Assembly (NCBI GenBank): GCA_045129695.1
Contig: JBGVJZ010000012.1
Coordinates: forward strand, 1-64,000
From: Eshraghiella sp045129695
GTDB taxonomy: Bacteria; Bacillota; Clostridia; Lachnospirales; Lachnospiraceae
Direction: 5' to 3'
Length of the DNA: 64,000 nucleotides
The notes beneath the pieces are model-generated. The model saw only the letters and a program-made list of their open reading frames with translations. It ran no database searches and was not told the DNA's origin. A program made the translations under genes and the position numbers. Shown here in pieces: positions 24,779 through 34,429 of this stretch. Each line of letters begins with the position of its first letter. Positions within the stretch are counted from its first letter, which is position 1.

Positions 24779-27193
24779 TTATTTAATTACAATATTGACA
24801 ATCTTACCCGGAACATAAATCTCTTTGACAATATTTCCGGTCAGTTTATCTGCAATGGCTTCTTTTGCCTTAGACAGAACTGAATCCTTAGCTTCGTCAG
24901 GTGCAATCATAACAACGCCCTTAGTCTTACCGTTAATCTGAACGGCAATTTCAACCTCGTCGTCCTTCATTAAATCCTTATCATACTGTGGCCATGTATT
25001 ATCAAATACAGATGTGTCATGCCCAAGTACACTCCAAAGCTCTTCTGAAATATGAGGAGCAAATGGTGCCATGAGAACTACTGCCGTTTCAAGGGTTTCC
25101 TTATCAATTCCGCCCTCTTTCTTGGCAATGTTAAGTAATGTATTATTATACTCCATAAAGCCACTGACTGTTGTGTTAAGGTTGAAATTCTCAAGACGGG
25201 TTGTAATATCATAAATCATCTTATGACGAACCTTAATCATTTCCTTAGTAGCAGCTGTATCTTTGCCGGCGTTATCCTGTACAAGATTCCAGAATCTTGT
25301 AAGGAAACGATATACACCGTCAATTCCTCTGTCATCCCACTCAGCATCTAATTCAGGCGGTCCAACGAAAAGCTCATACATTCTTAATGAATCACAGCCA
25401 TAATCTCTTACCAAATCATCAGGTGATACAACATTACCCTTTGACTTACTCATCTTGATTCCGTTCTTACCTGTAATCATACCCTGATTGAAAAGCTTAT
25501 GGAATGGCTCGTCAAAGTCAACCACACCAATATCGCATAAGAACTTGGTATAAAATCTTGAGTACAGAAGATGTAAAACTGCATGCTCAACACCACCGAT
25601 ATACATATCAACCGGAAGGTATTTATCAGCTTTTTCACGGCTTACAAGTGCCTCTGTATTCTTACTGTCAACATATCTTAAGAAGTACCATGAAGAACCT
25701 GCCCACTGTGGCATTGTATTGGTCTCACGTTTAGCAGGCTTGCCGCAGCATGGACATGTGGTATTAACCCATTCATCAATTGCTGCAAGTGGTGATTCGC
25801 CCGTTCCTGTCGGTTCATACTTTTCAACCTCAGGAAGAAGAAGTGGTAACTGCTCTTCCGGTACAGGTACGCATCCGCAATCAGGACAATGTACAATAGG
25901 AATTGGCTCGCCCCAGTATCTCTGACGTGAGAATACCCAGTCACGAAGCTTGTAATTAACCTTCTTGTGACCAAAGCCCTTTTCCTCAATCATATGAGGA
26001 GCTTCTTTTTTAAGAACAGATGATTCCATTCCGTTCCATTCGCCGGAATTAATCATTGTACCAACAGCATCTGTATATGCCTCCGTCATATTTTCAATTT
26101 CCACACCATCCTTGGCAATGACCTGAATGATAGGAATATCAAACTTCTTAGCAAAATCAAAGTCTCTGTCATCATGGGCAGGTACACACATAATTGCACC
26201 GGTACCATAATCTGCAAGAACATAATCTGAAAGCCAGATTGGAACCTTTGCTCCATTCATCGGGTTGATAGCATAAGAACCGGTGAACACACCTGTCTTC
26301 TCTTTATCCTGCATACGGTCAATGTTAGAACGTGTTGAAGCTCTGTAAATATATTCTTCAACTGCTGACCTTGTCTCATCATTGGCAAGCTCTCGAGCCA
26401 TTGCATGCTCAGGTGCAAGTACCATAAAGGTTGCACCATAAAGAGTGTCAGGTCTTGTGGTATAAACTGTAATCTCCTTATCAGTTCCGTCAACCTTAAA
26501 ATTAACCTCAGCTCCGTAAGAACGTCCAATCCAGTCAGTCTGCATTTTCTTGACCTTCTCAGGCCAGTCAAGCTTATCCAAATCATCCAAAAGTCTGTCT
26601 GCATACTGGGTAATCTTTAACATCCACTGCTTAAGATTCTTCTTGGTAACCTCTGCACCACAACGCTCACAGCAGCCATTAACAACCTCTTCGTTAGAAA
26701 GACCTGTCTTACATGAAGGACACCAGTTAATAGGCATCTCCTTCTCATATGCAAGGCCTGCCTTAAACATCTTAACAAAAATCCACTGTGTCCATTTATA
26801 GAAATCAGGATCAGTTGTATTAACCTCTCTGTCCCAGTCATAAATTGCCGCAATCTGATTAATCTGTTTCTTAATATTAGCAATATTGCTTGCGGTGGAA
26901 ACAGCCGGATGTACACCATTCTTAATCGCATAATTCTCTGCAGGAAGACCGAATGCATCCCATCCCATCGGATGAATAAGGTAATATCCCTGAAGCATCT
27001 TATATCTGCTCCAAACGTCGCTGATTACATATCCTCTCCAATGTCCAACATGTAAACCATTACCTGATGGGTATGGAAACATATCAAGGCAGTAGTATTT
27101 TGGCTTCTTGCCGTCGTCCACATTAACAGGGTTCTTCTCCCAGTTAAGACGCCATTTATTTTCTATTTCCTTATGATTATATGGTGTAGCCAT
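24779..27193 (-). CDS. leuS: leucyl-tRNA synthetase
   Basis: An 804-residue class I aminoacyl-tRNA synthetase. HIGH-type motif PYPSGNGLHVGHWRGY (near residue 40-55), KMSKSKGN near 580, and the CP1 editing domain with TTRPDTLYGATF and YGTGAIMCVPAHDDRDF between them. Zinc-type Cys pairs are seen (CPSCKTG, CCERCG; CPDCGC and CPCCGK). Length is normal for bacterial LeuRS. GGAGG is 6-8 bases before the ATG. Monocistronic with its own promoter. Confidence 0.97.
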   Translation of the reverse strand: MATPYNHKEIENKWRLNWEKNPVNVDDGKKPKYYCLDMFPYPSGNGLHVGHWRGYVISDVWSRYKMLQGYYLIHPMGWDAFGLPAENYAIKNGVHPAVSTASNIANIKKQINQIAAIYDWDREVNTTDPDFYKWTQWIFVKMFKAGLAYEKEMPINWCPSCKTGLSNEEVVNGCCERCGAEVTKKNLKQWMLKITQYADRLLDDLDKLDWPEKVKKMQTDWIGRSYGAEVNFKVDGTDKEITVYTTRPDTLYGATFMVLAPEHAMARELANDETRSAVEEYIYRASTRSNIDRMQDKEKTGVFTGSYAINPMNGAKVPIWLSDYVLADYGTGAIMCVPAHDDRDFDFAKKFDIPIIQVIAKDGVEIENMTEAYTDAVGTMINSGEWNGMESSVLKKEAPHMIEEKGFGHKKVNYKLRDWVFSRQRYWGEPIPIVHCPDCGCVPVPEEQLPLLLPEVEKYEPTGTGESPLAAIDEWVNTTCPCCGKPAKRETNTMPQWAGSSWYFLRYVDSKNTEALVSREKADKYLPVDMYIGGVEHAVLHLLYSRFYTKFLCDIGVVDFDEPFHKLFNQGMITGKNGIKMSKSKGNVVSPDDLVRDYGCDSLRMYELFVGPPELDAEWDDRGIDGVYRFLTRFWNLVQDNAGKDTAATKEMIKVRHKMIYDITTRLENFNLNTTVSGFMEYNNTLLNIAKKEGGIDKETLETAVVLMAPFAPHISEELWSVLGHDTSVFDNTWPQYDKDLMKDDEVEIAVQINGKTKGVVMIAPDEAKDSVLSKAKEAIADKLTGNIVKEIYVPGKIVNIVIK

Positions 27194-27238
27194 AACTTAT
27201 CCTCCATTAAAAAATTCTTAAATTAATCATACTTATCA

Positions 27239-27267
27239 ATTTTAAACATCCGGAGGAATAATGTCAA
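27239..27267 (-). promoter_or_regulatory. leuS promoter
   Basis: On the minus strand TTGACA (27262-27267) and TAAAAT (27239-27244) are 17 bases apart, about 45 bases before the leuS start. The leader is too short for a T-box and shows none of its conserved sequence. Confidence 0.8.
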
Positions 27268-27314
27268 TCTTATTTTGTGTTAAAATTATTCGCCTGCTCG
27301 TAATAGCAAGACAC

Positions 27315-27360
27315 AAAAATAACCGCCACTAAGCCTGAGAAACTTTGAGCGGTTATTTTT
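27315..27360 (-). terminator. terminator of the lepA-hemW operon
   Basis: AAAAATAACCGC (27315-27326) and GCGGTTATTTTT (27349-27360) form a perfect 12-base stem. It works on the minus strand, about 70 bases after hemW; T residues form the 3' side. Nothing else is seen in the 234-base gap apart from the leuS promoter. Confidence 0.85.
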
Positions 27361-27427
27361 AATTACTTAATAATTCAGGACTAACCGTCTATCTATTTTC
27401 CATATTTCACCCCATTTTGAATAATAT

Positions 27428-28573
27428 TTACAACAGAAAATCACTAAAAATCACATTACTCACATCAATTCCCCTTGTAGTCAGGCGAACATAATTTTCT
27501 CCCGTTTCCATATGACCGGTTACTACGTATTTGTTAATCACATCACCATACACATTCATAAGATGTCTGCCAAAACGATTCTTAAAATCAGAAGGCTTTA
27601 CCCCCTCCATCATTCTCAGTCCAAGATACATAAATTCTGCCATCATATCCTCCTCTGATAACAGGGTTATATCCTCCTTATCAGACAAAGGCTTATCTAT
27701 ATATTTAGAAAGATCTTTTATATTAGAAAATCTTTTTCTTCCAATATAAGAAGCCGCACCGAGACCAAAACCAATGTAGTCACCTCCCTGCCAGTAAATC
27801 TTATTGTGCTTACATTCTCTGCCATCCCTTGAATAATTGGAGATTTCATAACGATGATAACCCGCTTTTTCGAGGATCTCCTTCGTTATAAAATATATTT
27901 CCCGTTCCGTATCCTCATCCGGCAGATTGGTTATTATGCCATTTTCCACCAAATTATACATAGTCGTTCCCTCTTCCAGTATCAGACTATAAGCAGAAAT
28001 ATGAGAAGTTTTTAATCTTGTTATTTCTCTCAATGTTTTTCTCCATGACTCAACAGTCTGCCCCGGCAGGGCACTCATTAAATCCACATTAATATTGTCA
28101 AAGCCTGCTTTCAAAGCAATTTCATAAGATTTAAGGAAATCCTTATATGTATGAATTCTTCCAAGTGCCTTTAATTCCTCATCATTAACGGATTGCATAC
28201 CAAAACTCAATCTGTTAACCCCAATATTTTTGTAGGTGGTAAGCTTAAACAAATCCACGGTTCCCGGATTACACTCAACGGTTATTTCACAATCCTCTTC
28301 AAAGACAAAACATTCTCTAAGACAGTTAAATATTTGCTCCGTCAAAAAAGGTTTTAGAGAAGAAGGTGTTCCTCCTCCCAAAAAAACTGTTGAAACAATA
28401 TACTCATCCCTATGAGAAGCTGCAAATTCCTTTATTTCTTCGCATAATGAATTCACATATAAAGCCTTTGTTTCATCATTAACCGGCATTGATAAAAAAT
28501 CACAGTAAATACATTTTGATACACAAAAAGGGATATGTATGTATATCCCCAGTTCTTTTTTCTTTATATCCAT
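27428..28573 (-). CDS. hemW: radical SAM heme chaperone HemW
   Basis: A 381-residue radical SAM protein of the HemN/HemW group. The 4Fe-4S motif CVSKCIYCDF (CxxxCxxC) lies near residue 20. GGGTPSSL and NPGTVDL follow, and the C-terminal HemW domain has EFMYLGLRMMEGV. It inserts heme into target proteins; it is not a coproporphyrinogen oxidase, as the N-terminal and catalytic residues specific to HemN are missing. The ATG at 28573 is chosen; a GTG at 28579 is too close to the AAGGTG. It overlaps the DUF5662 gene end by 10 bases and is cotranscribed with lepA. Confidence 0.93.
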   Translation of the reverse strand: MDIKKKELGIYIHIPFCVSKCIYCDFLSMPVNDETKALYVNSLCEEIKEFAASHRDEYIVSTVFLGGGTPSSLKPFLTEQIFNCLRECFVFEEDCEITVECNPGTVDLFKLTTYKNIGVNRLSFGMQSVNDEELKALGRIHTYKDFLKSYEIALKAGFDNINVDLMSALPGQTVESWRKTLREITRLKTSHISAYSLILEEGTTMYNLVENGIITNLPDEDTEREIYFITKEILEKAGYHRYEISNYSRDGRECKHNKIYWQGGDYIGFGLGAASYIGRKRFSNIKDLSKYIDKPLSDKEDITLLSEEDMMAEFMYLGLRMMEGVKPSDFKNRFGRHLMNVYGDVINKYVVTGHMETGENYVRLTTRGIDVSNVIFSDFLL

Positions 28574-29154
28574 TCCCACACCTTTTGTACTAAGCTTTTA
28601 TCCTCGCTTCGTGCCACCTTTTGTCTAAGATATCTGAAGGTATACTCCTCACCCTTTACCGAAAGCATGGTAAGCACTTTTTTAAGCTCTTTCGCTGTGT
28701 CAGGATGCATAACAAGTCGTCCCTTTCCTTTTTTGAAATATTCAAGAGGTGCACTGTCAGTATAAGCTTCACCATGATAAATTTTGCTGGCTGCAATTCT
28801 GTCACAGACCATCTCAACAAAATATCTATCCGGCATTCTAACCCCTGACATTAATTTTGTCTCAGGATTATAATCCGTCCAATATTCATAGTGGTGCTTA
28901 TTGCGCCCCTTATGGTGCATCCATGCGGTTGAATAGCCGATTGCTTCTCTTTCACCCTCGTTAGGGCTTCTTGTACCCTGATAATATTCCACTCCCGGCA
29001 AAAATTCCGTTGGAGTATATTTAGATAAATCGTGAAGAAGTCCCTGAACACCTATCCCGGCCTTAAAGCAGTTTTTAATAACCTCGTGTCTGTGTCTTGT
29101 AATTGTTTTAAAATGGTTCACTAAATTTGTTGCATTAATTTCTACTATTTCCAA
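28564..29154 (-). CDS. DUF5662 family protein
   Basis: A 196-residue cytosolic protein of the DUF5662 family, with the pattern TRHRHEVIKNCFKAG, LLHDLSKYTPTEF and STAWMHHKGRNKHH, a set of conserved His/Asp residues that suggests a metal-binding, HD-like fold. Function unknown. The start is a TTG at 29154, 9 bases after AAAGG; the TTG at 29163 touches the RBS. It lies between lepA and hemW, which are otherwise usually adjacent, so it is an insertion in a conserved pair. Confidence 0.8.
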   Translation of the reverse strand: MEIVEINATNLVNHFKTITRHRHEVIKNCFKAGIGVQGLLHDLSKYTPTEFLPGVEYYQGTRSPNEGEREAIGYSTAWMHHKGRNKHHYEYWTDYNPETKLMSGVRMPDRYFVEMVCDRIAASKIYHGEAYTDSAPLEYFKKGKGRLVMHPDTAKELKKVLTMLSVKGEEYTFRYLRQKVARSEDKSLVQKVWEWI

Positions 29155-29172
29155 ATCAATCAACCTTTCTTA

Positions 29173-30987
29173 TTAATCTTCGTCCAGCTTGAGAACGCTC
29201 ATAAACGCACTTTGCGGAATTTCCACATTGCCAATCTGTCTCATACGCTTCTTGCCTTCCTTCTGTTTCTCAAGAAGCTTCTTCTTACGTGAAATATCAC
29301 CACCATAGCATTTGGCAAGAACGTCTTTACGGAGTGCTTTAACAGTCTCTCTTGCAATAATCTTACTTCCGATTGCTGCCTGAATCGGGATTTCAAAAAG
29401 CTGACGTGGAATTTCTTCCTTCAGTTTCTCGCACATTCTTCTTCCTCGCTCATAGGCACTGCCCTCAAATACGATAAATGAGAGTGCGTCAACCTCTTCT
29501 TTGTTAACAAGTATATCTAACTTAACCAGCTTTGAACGCTGATAACCCTTCATCTGATAATCAAAGGAAGCATATCCTCTTGAGCGTGATTTCAATGCGT
29601 CAAAGAAATCATAAATAATCTCATTAAGAGGAAGCACATACTTAATCAATGCTCTTTTGCCCTCAATATATTCCATTCCGAGGTATTCTCCCCGTCTCTC
29701 CTGACACAGTGTCATTATGGCACCGACATAATCCGATGTAACCATAATCTCTGCATCAACAACCGGCTCTTCCATATAATCAATCTCTGACGGATCCGGT
29801 AAATTAGACGGATTGGTAAGGTCAATTATTGTTCCGTCAGTTTTATGAACCTTATATACTACTCCCGGTGCGGTTGTTACAAGGTCCAGATTGTATTCTC
29901 TCTCCAGTCTTTCCTGAATTATCTCAAGATGCAGAAGTCCTAAGAAACCACATCTGAAGCCAAAACCAAGTGCTGCTGAGGTCTCCGGCTCATAGAAAAG
30001 CGACGCGTCATTCAGCTGAAGCTTCTCCAGGGCATCCTTTAAATCCTCATAATGTGCCCCGTCAGCAGGATATAATCCGCAGTATACCATCGGATTAACC
30101 TTCTTATAACCCGGAAGCGGTTCTTTACAGGGATTGGCAGCATTGGTAATTGTATCACCGACTCTTGTGTCCTTAACATTCTTAATACTTGCGGTAAGAT
30201 AACCAACCATTCCGGCTGATAATTCATCACAGGCAATAAACTGTCCTGCTCCGAAATATCCGACTTCAACAACATCAGCCTCTGCCCCCGTTGCCATCAT
30301 CCGGATTCTTGTCCCCTTTCTGACGCTGCCTTCCATAACTCTGAAAAACACTATTACACCTTTATATGAATCATAAACCGAATCAAATATAAGTGCCTGT
30401 AAAGGTGCTTCGGCATCACCTGCAGGTGCCGGAAGCTTATTAACTATCGCTTCAAGTACATCCTCTATATTGAGTCCGTTCTTAGCTGAAATAAGCGGAG
30501 CGTCCATCGCTTCTATTCCGATAACATCCTCTATCTCATCCATAACCCTCTGCGGTTCAGCACTTGGAAGATCGATCTTATTAATAACGGGAAACACCTC
30601 AAGATTATGGTCAATTGCCATATATACATTGGCAAGTGTCTGGGCTTCAATTCCCTGTGCCGCATCCACTACAAGTATGGCACCCTCACATGCAGCAAGA
30701 CTTCTTGATACCTCATAGTTAAAATCCACATGTCCCGGAGTATCGATAAGGTTAAAAACATACTCCTCCCCATCCTGTGCCTTGTATATGGTTCTGACTG
30801 CCTGAGCCTTAATGGTTATTCCTCTCTCTCTTTCGAGGTCCATATTATCAAGCACCTGATTCTGCATTTCCCTGCTGGTAAGCAGACCGGTCTTCTCAAT
30901 AATTCTGTCCGCAAGGGTTGATTTACCATGATCTATATGTGCAATAATGCAAAAATTCCTGATTTTACTCTGATCAATTGATGACAT
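29173..30987 (-). CDS. lepA: elongation factor 4 (LepA)
   Basis: A 604-residue translational GTPase that back-translocates stalled ribosomes. G1 AHIDHGKSTLADR near residue 15-25, G3 DTPGHVDF, G4 NKIDLPSA and G5 SAKNGLNI are all present. The C-terminal LepA-specific domain begins near SKLVKLDILVNKEEVDALSF. Length is normal. The ATG at 30987 follows AGGAG by 7 bases; the earlier TTG/ATG frame start at 31005 is not used. First gene of an operon lepA-DUF5662-hemW. Confidence 0.96.
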   Translation of the reverse strand: MSSIDQSKIRNFCIIAHIDHGKSTLADRIIEKTGLLTSREMQNQVLDNMDLERERGITIKAQAVRTIYKAQDGEEYVFNLIDTPGHVDFNYEVSRSLAACEGAILVVDAAQGIEAQTLANVYMAIDHNLEVFPVINKIDLPSAEPQRVMDEIEDVIGIEAMDAPLISAKNGLNIEDVLEAIVNKLPAPAGDAEAPLQALIFDSVYDSYKGVIVFFRVMEGSVRKGTRIRMMATGAEADVVEVGYFGAGQFIACDELSAGMVGYLTASIKNVKDTRVGDTITNAANPCKEPLPGYKKVNPMVYCGLYPADGAHYEDLKDALEKLQLNDASLFYEPETSAALGFGFRCGFLGLLHLEIIQERLEREYNLDLVTTAPGVVYKVHKTDGTIIDLTNPSNLPDPSEIDYMEEPVVDAEIMVTSDYVGAIMTLCQERRGEYLGMEYIEGKRALIKYVLPLNEIIYDFFDALKSRSRGYASFDYQMKGYQRSKLVKLDILVNKEEVDALSFIVFEGSAYERGRRMCEKLKEEIPRQLFEIPIQAAIGSKIIARETVKALRKDVLAKCYGGDISRKKKLLEKQKEGKKRMRQIGNVEIPQSAFMSVLKLDED

Positions 30988-31022
30988 TGAAATTCTCCTA
31001 AACATATATTTTCCAATTTATT

Positions 31023-31052
31023 AGTATAACACAACTGTTTTATTTGTAGCAA
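31023..31052 (-). promoter_or_regulatory. candidate lepA promoter
   Basis: On the minus strand TTGCTA (31047-31052) and TATACT (31023-31028) are 18 bases apart, about 35 bases before the lepA start. Confidence 0.5.
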
Positions 31053-31092
31053 CATTTTAAATTTTCTAATATAAAACTTAAAAAATTTATAT

Positions 31093-31121
31093 TTGTAATA
31101 AAGCTTATAATATTATAAAAT
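31093..31121 (+). promoter_or_regulatory. candidate alpha-amylase promoter
   Basis: TTGTAA (31093-31098) and TAAAAT (31116-31121) are 17 bases apart, about 48 bases before the TTG start. It is AT-rich, so several alternatives exist. Confidence 0.45.
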
Positions 31122-31169
31122 AAGAGTTGGACATTTATGTTCCATAATATATAATGGGAGGATTTAAAA

Positions 31170-33221
31170 TTGAAATTCAAAAAAATTGCAGCACTTCTTT
31201 TGTCTGCATCAATGCTTTTTGCCGGATTAACTGCCTGCAATACCAACAGCAGCTCCGGTAACAATTCATCAACATCTCCTAATGAGATTACTGGCGGCAA
31301 TACTGACACGGGTGTAGTTAATACTCCTGATGGCTACGGTTTATCAGAATCAATTGAGGATGGCGCTATTCTTCACTGCTTCTCATGGTCCTTTAAGGCA
31401 ATTACGGAATCAATGGAAGATATTGCTCTGGCAGGTTTTTCAGCAATCCAGACATCACCTGTCAATGCATGCTACGATGGCGGTGATGCCGGAATGGATT
31501 TATTTGGTGCCGGTAAATGGTTCTATCATTATCAGCCGACTGACTGGACAATTGGTAACTACCAGTTAGGAACCAAGGAGGAATTTACGGAAATGTGTTC
31601 CGTTGCAGAATCCTATGGAATCAAGGTTATAGTAGACGTTGTTCCTAACCACACTACCAAGAATGAGGAGGCCATAAGTGAAGATTTCATCAATGCTGTA
31701 GGTGGCAGGGACAAGCTGTATCACTCCGATGGTTTAACCACTATCAGCAATTACAATGACAGAGGTCAGAGTACTCTTCTTGCAATGGCCGGTCTTTATG
31801 ATGTAAATACAGAAAATCCTGCATTTCAGGATTATTTCATCGACTACCTCAACGAATGTATTGAATGTGGAGCTGACGGCTTCCGTTATGATACCGCTAA
31901 ACATATCGGACTTCCTGATGACCCACAGGATGATCCTTCTCTTCCAAACAATTTCTGGGAAAGAGTAACAACCGAAATCAACAATTCCGGAAATATTTTC
32001 AATTATGGTGAGGTTCTTCAGGGTGAAGGTGACCGTATTGCCGACTATATTGAAGCAATCGGAGCTACAACCGCAAGTGCCTATGGACAGTATCTCAGAG
32101 GTGCATTAACCGGTAATAACCTTTATGCTGATGGTCTTACCAACTTAAAAGCCGGAGGAAGCACAGACGTTGTTACATGGGTAGAATCACATGATAACTA
32201 TACCGAAGATAACGGAAGTGCAGCAACTATTTCCAATGAAGACATCATTATCGGCTGGTCCGTAATTGCCGCAAGAGCAGAGGGAACACCACTCTTCTTC
32301 TCCAGACCTTATGGCGCAACCAACGATAATATGTGGGGTACTTTCAACAAAATCGGAATGGTTGGAGACAATTTATACAAGCACCCTACTGTAGTTGCTG
32401 TTAACCGTTTCAGAAATGCAATGATTGGTGAAGGCGAGAATCTCTTCAATCCTGAAGGAAATTCTTCCGTACTCTTCATCGAAAGAGGCACTAAGGGACT
32501 TGTTATTGTTAATAACTCCCCTAGAGATTATGAGATAAATGATTCCGTAGCTTTGGCTAACGGCTCTTATGTTGACAGAGTTGACAATACAACCACCTAC
32601 ACTGTTAGTGATGGTGTAATTACAGGTACAATTCCTGCCGGTGGAGTAATTGTTCTGTGCAATGACGGCTACTGTGATATGACAACATGTGTCGTAAAGG
32701 TTGCAGATGATACAGACTCAAACATCAGTGGTGAATCAAAGGAAATTACACTTGTTGCCACAGATACTGTTTCTTCTACATACTCTATCAATGGTGGTGA
32801 AGAAATTGCATACAATGATGGTGATAAGCTTACAATCGGTGCAGATATGCAGCCGCTTGATACACTTACACTTACTCTTCGCGGAGAGAACGCAGACGGA
32901 AACAAAACCTGTATATCATATATTTTCAAAAAGCTTGAACCTGTAGGTGATGGAACTGTTATTTCGTTTGTTAAACCGGAATCATGGGGTGACACGATTT
33001 TTGCATATGTATATGATGAGACCTCTTATTCAACCGTCAAGAATAACGCTGCATGGCCTGGTATCGAGATGGTTAACAACGGAGATGGAACATACACATA
33101 CACCTTCACAGAGGAATGGCTTGCTCCACTGGTTATTTTCAATGACCGAACCAACCAGTCCAACGGTCAGCTTGAACCGGGTGCAGCTGTAATACCGGAC
33201 AAGATTTATACAGTTAACTAA
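31170..33221 (+). CDS. alpha-amylase family lipoprotein (GH13) with C-terminal starch-binding-like domain
   Basis: A 683-residue secreted glycosidase. The lipobox LTA-Cys23 anchors it, and an Asn/Ser linker follows. The GH13 barrel has DVVPNHT, DGFRYDTAKH (nucleophile Asp241), NYGEVLQG (acid/base Glu281) and VESHDNYTEDNG (Asp342). The C-terminal part (about 515-683) has two beta domains, the last with WPGIEMVNNGDGTYTYTF, typical of a CBM26-type starch-binding domain. The start is TTG, 9 bases after GGGAGG. It likely hydrolyses starch on the cell surface. It stands alone between lepA and tyrA. Confidence 0.94.
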   Translation: MKFKKIAALLLSASMLFAGLTACNTNSSSGNNSSTSPNEITGGNTDTGVVNTPDGYGLSESIEDGAILHCFSWSFKAITESMEDIALAGFSAIQTSPVNACYDGGDAGMDLFGAGKWFYHYQPTDWTIGNYQLGTKEEFTEMCSVAESYGIKVIVDVVPNHTTKNEEAISEDFINAVGGRDKLYHSDGLTTISNYNDRGQSTLLAMAGLYDVNTENPAFQDYFIDYLNECIECGADGFRYDTAKHIGLPDDPQDDPSLPNNFWERVTTEINNSGNIFNYGEVLQGEGDRIADYIEAIGATTASAYGQYLRGALTGNNLYADGLTNLKAGGSTDVVTWVESHDNYTEDNGSAATISNEDIIIGWSVIAARAEGTPLFFSRPYGATNDNMWGTFNKIGMVGDNLYKHPTVVAVNRFRNAMIGEGENLFNPEGNSSVLFIERGTKGLVIVNNSPRDYEINDSVALANGSYVDRVDNTTTYTVSDGVITGTIPAGGVIVLCNDGYCDMTTCVVKVADDTDSNISGESKEITLVATDTVSSTYSINGGEEIAYNDGDKLTIGADMQPLDTLTLTLRGENADGNKTCISYIFKKLEPVGDGTVISFVKPESWGDTIFAYVYDETSYSTVKNNAAWPGIEMVNNGDGTYTYTFTEEWLAPLVIFNDRTNQSNGQLEPGAAVIPDKIYTVN

Positions 33222-33325
33222 TTTTTAATATTCATGTTTGCAAATGATGAACCAATATAGTAATATCTATTAAGAGATATTTTCTCTAAATAATATGTTT
33301 TTTACATGTCAGGAGATTAAATTTT

Positions 33326-34417
33326 ATGGGTATTACAGTTGGATTTATCGGCTTGGGACTTATTGGCGGTTCCATTGCAAAATCTTTAAAAAAAGCAGAT
33401 TCATCTATTTACACTATTGCGTATAACCGCAGTCATGAACCCCTTATACAGGCTGTTAATGATGGTGTAATTGATGAATCTGTATTTTCTATCGATGATT
33501 CCTTCAGAAAATGTGACATCATATTCTTATGCACCCCCGTAGAATATAATTCAATATATTTATCAGAAGTTTCACAGCATATTAAGGATGGCTGTATTCT
33601 TACCGATGTTGGCAGTGTTAAGGGATACATCCACAATACAGTCAGCGAACTCGGACTTGAACATTGTTTTATCGGAGGGCATCCGATGGCAGGTTCGGAA
33701 AAGACAGGCTATAAGGCTTCTAACGGGCATCTTCTTGAAAATGCCTATTACGTCATCACACCTACTACGTTAACATCTAAGCCTGCTATAGAATTTTATG
33801 TAAATTTAGTCAAAAAAACGGGTGCAATCCCTATTGTTACGGAGCCTGAGATACATGATTACGCTGTGGCAGGTATCAGCCATGTACCACATTTGATTGC
33901 TTCAGCTCTTGTTAATCTTGTCAGGGAGAATGATACGTCCGATGAACTGATGAAACTCCTTGCCGCAGGAGGCTTTAAGGATATTACACGAATTGCCTCA
34001 TCTTCTCCTGAAATGTGGTCGCAAATCTGTGTAACCAATCCTACACAGATTTCTGTAATTCTCCAGAAATACATTGACATTCTTTCACAGGTAAAAGCAT
34101 TTGTCGATAATTCAGACCGAAATGCAATCCATGAAATGTTTGCGGCATCCAGAGAATACAGAAACTCAATCAGCATAACCACTAAAGGTCCTGTTCTTTC
34201 AAGCTACGCAATATTCTGTGAAATTGAAGATAAGGAAGGTGCTCTTAACTCCTTCACTTCACTTCTTTCAGCCAGTCATATTAATATTCGTAACTTTGAA
34301 ATTATACATAACAGAGAATACAAAGATGGTGCCCTACGCATTGATTTCTATGATGAACATTCAGCAAACAAGGCATTTGAAATATTATGTAATAACGGAT
34401 ACACCGTTTACCGTTAG
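33326..34417 (+). CDS. tyrA: prephenate dehydrogenase
   Basis: A 363-residue enzyme that makes 4-hydroxyphenylpyruvate from prephenate with NAD+. The Rossmann motif GFIGLGLIGGSIAKSL is at residues 6-21. HPMAGSEKTGY is the substrate block near 129. An ACT-like regulatory domain occupies the last 80 residues (SYAIFCEIEDKEGALNSFT), so feedback by tyrosine is likely. The next gene aroA starts 12 bases later, so both belong to one aromatic operon. AGGAG precedes the ATG. Confidence 0.95.
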   Translation: MGITVGFIGLGLIGGSIAKSLKKADSSIYTIAYNRSHEPLIQAVNDGVIDESVFSIDDSFRKCDIIFLCTPVEYNSIYLSEVSQHIKDGCILTDVGSVKGYIHNTVSELGLEHCFIGGHPMAGSEKTGYKASNGHLLENAYYVITPTTLTSKPAIEFYVNLVKKTGAIPIVTEPEIHDYAVAGISHVPHLIASALVNLVRENDTSDELMKLLAAGGFKDITRIASSSPEMWSQICVTNPTQISVILQKYIDILSQVKAFVDNSDRNAIHEMFAASREYRNSISITTKGPVLSSYAIFCEIEDKEGALNSFTSLLSASHINIRNFEIIHNREYKDGALRIDFYDEHSANKAFEILCNNGYTVYR

Positions 34418-34429
34418 AAAGGAAACACA

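Noticed and set aside
27194..27427. T-box leader for leuS
   Set aside because: The promoter lies only about 45 bases before the gene, and no AGGGTGGNACCGCG-type sequence is present; the hairpin there belongs to the hemW transcript.
31127..31155. TTGGAC-17-TATAAT promoter for the amylase gene
   Set aside because: The -10 box touches the GGGAGG ribosome binding site, so the transcript would lack it.
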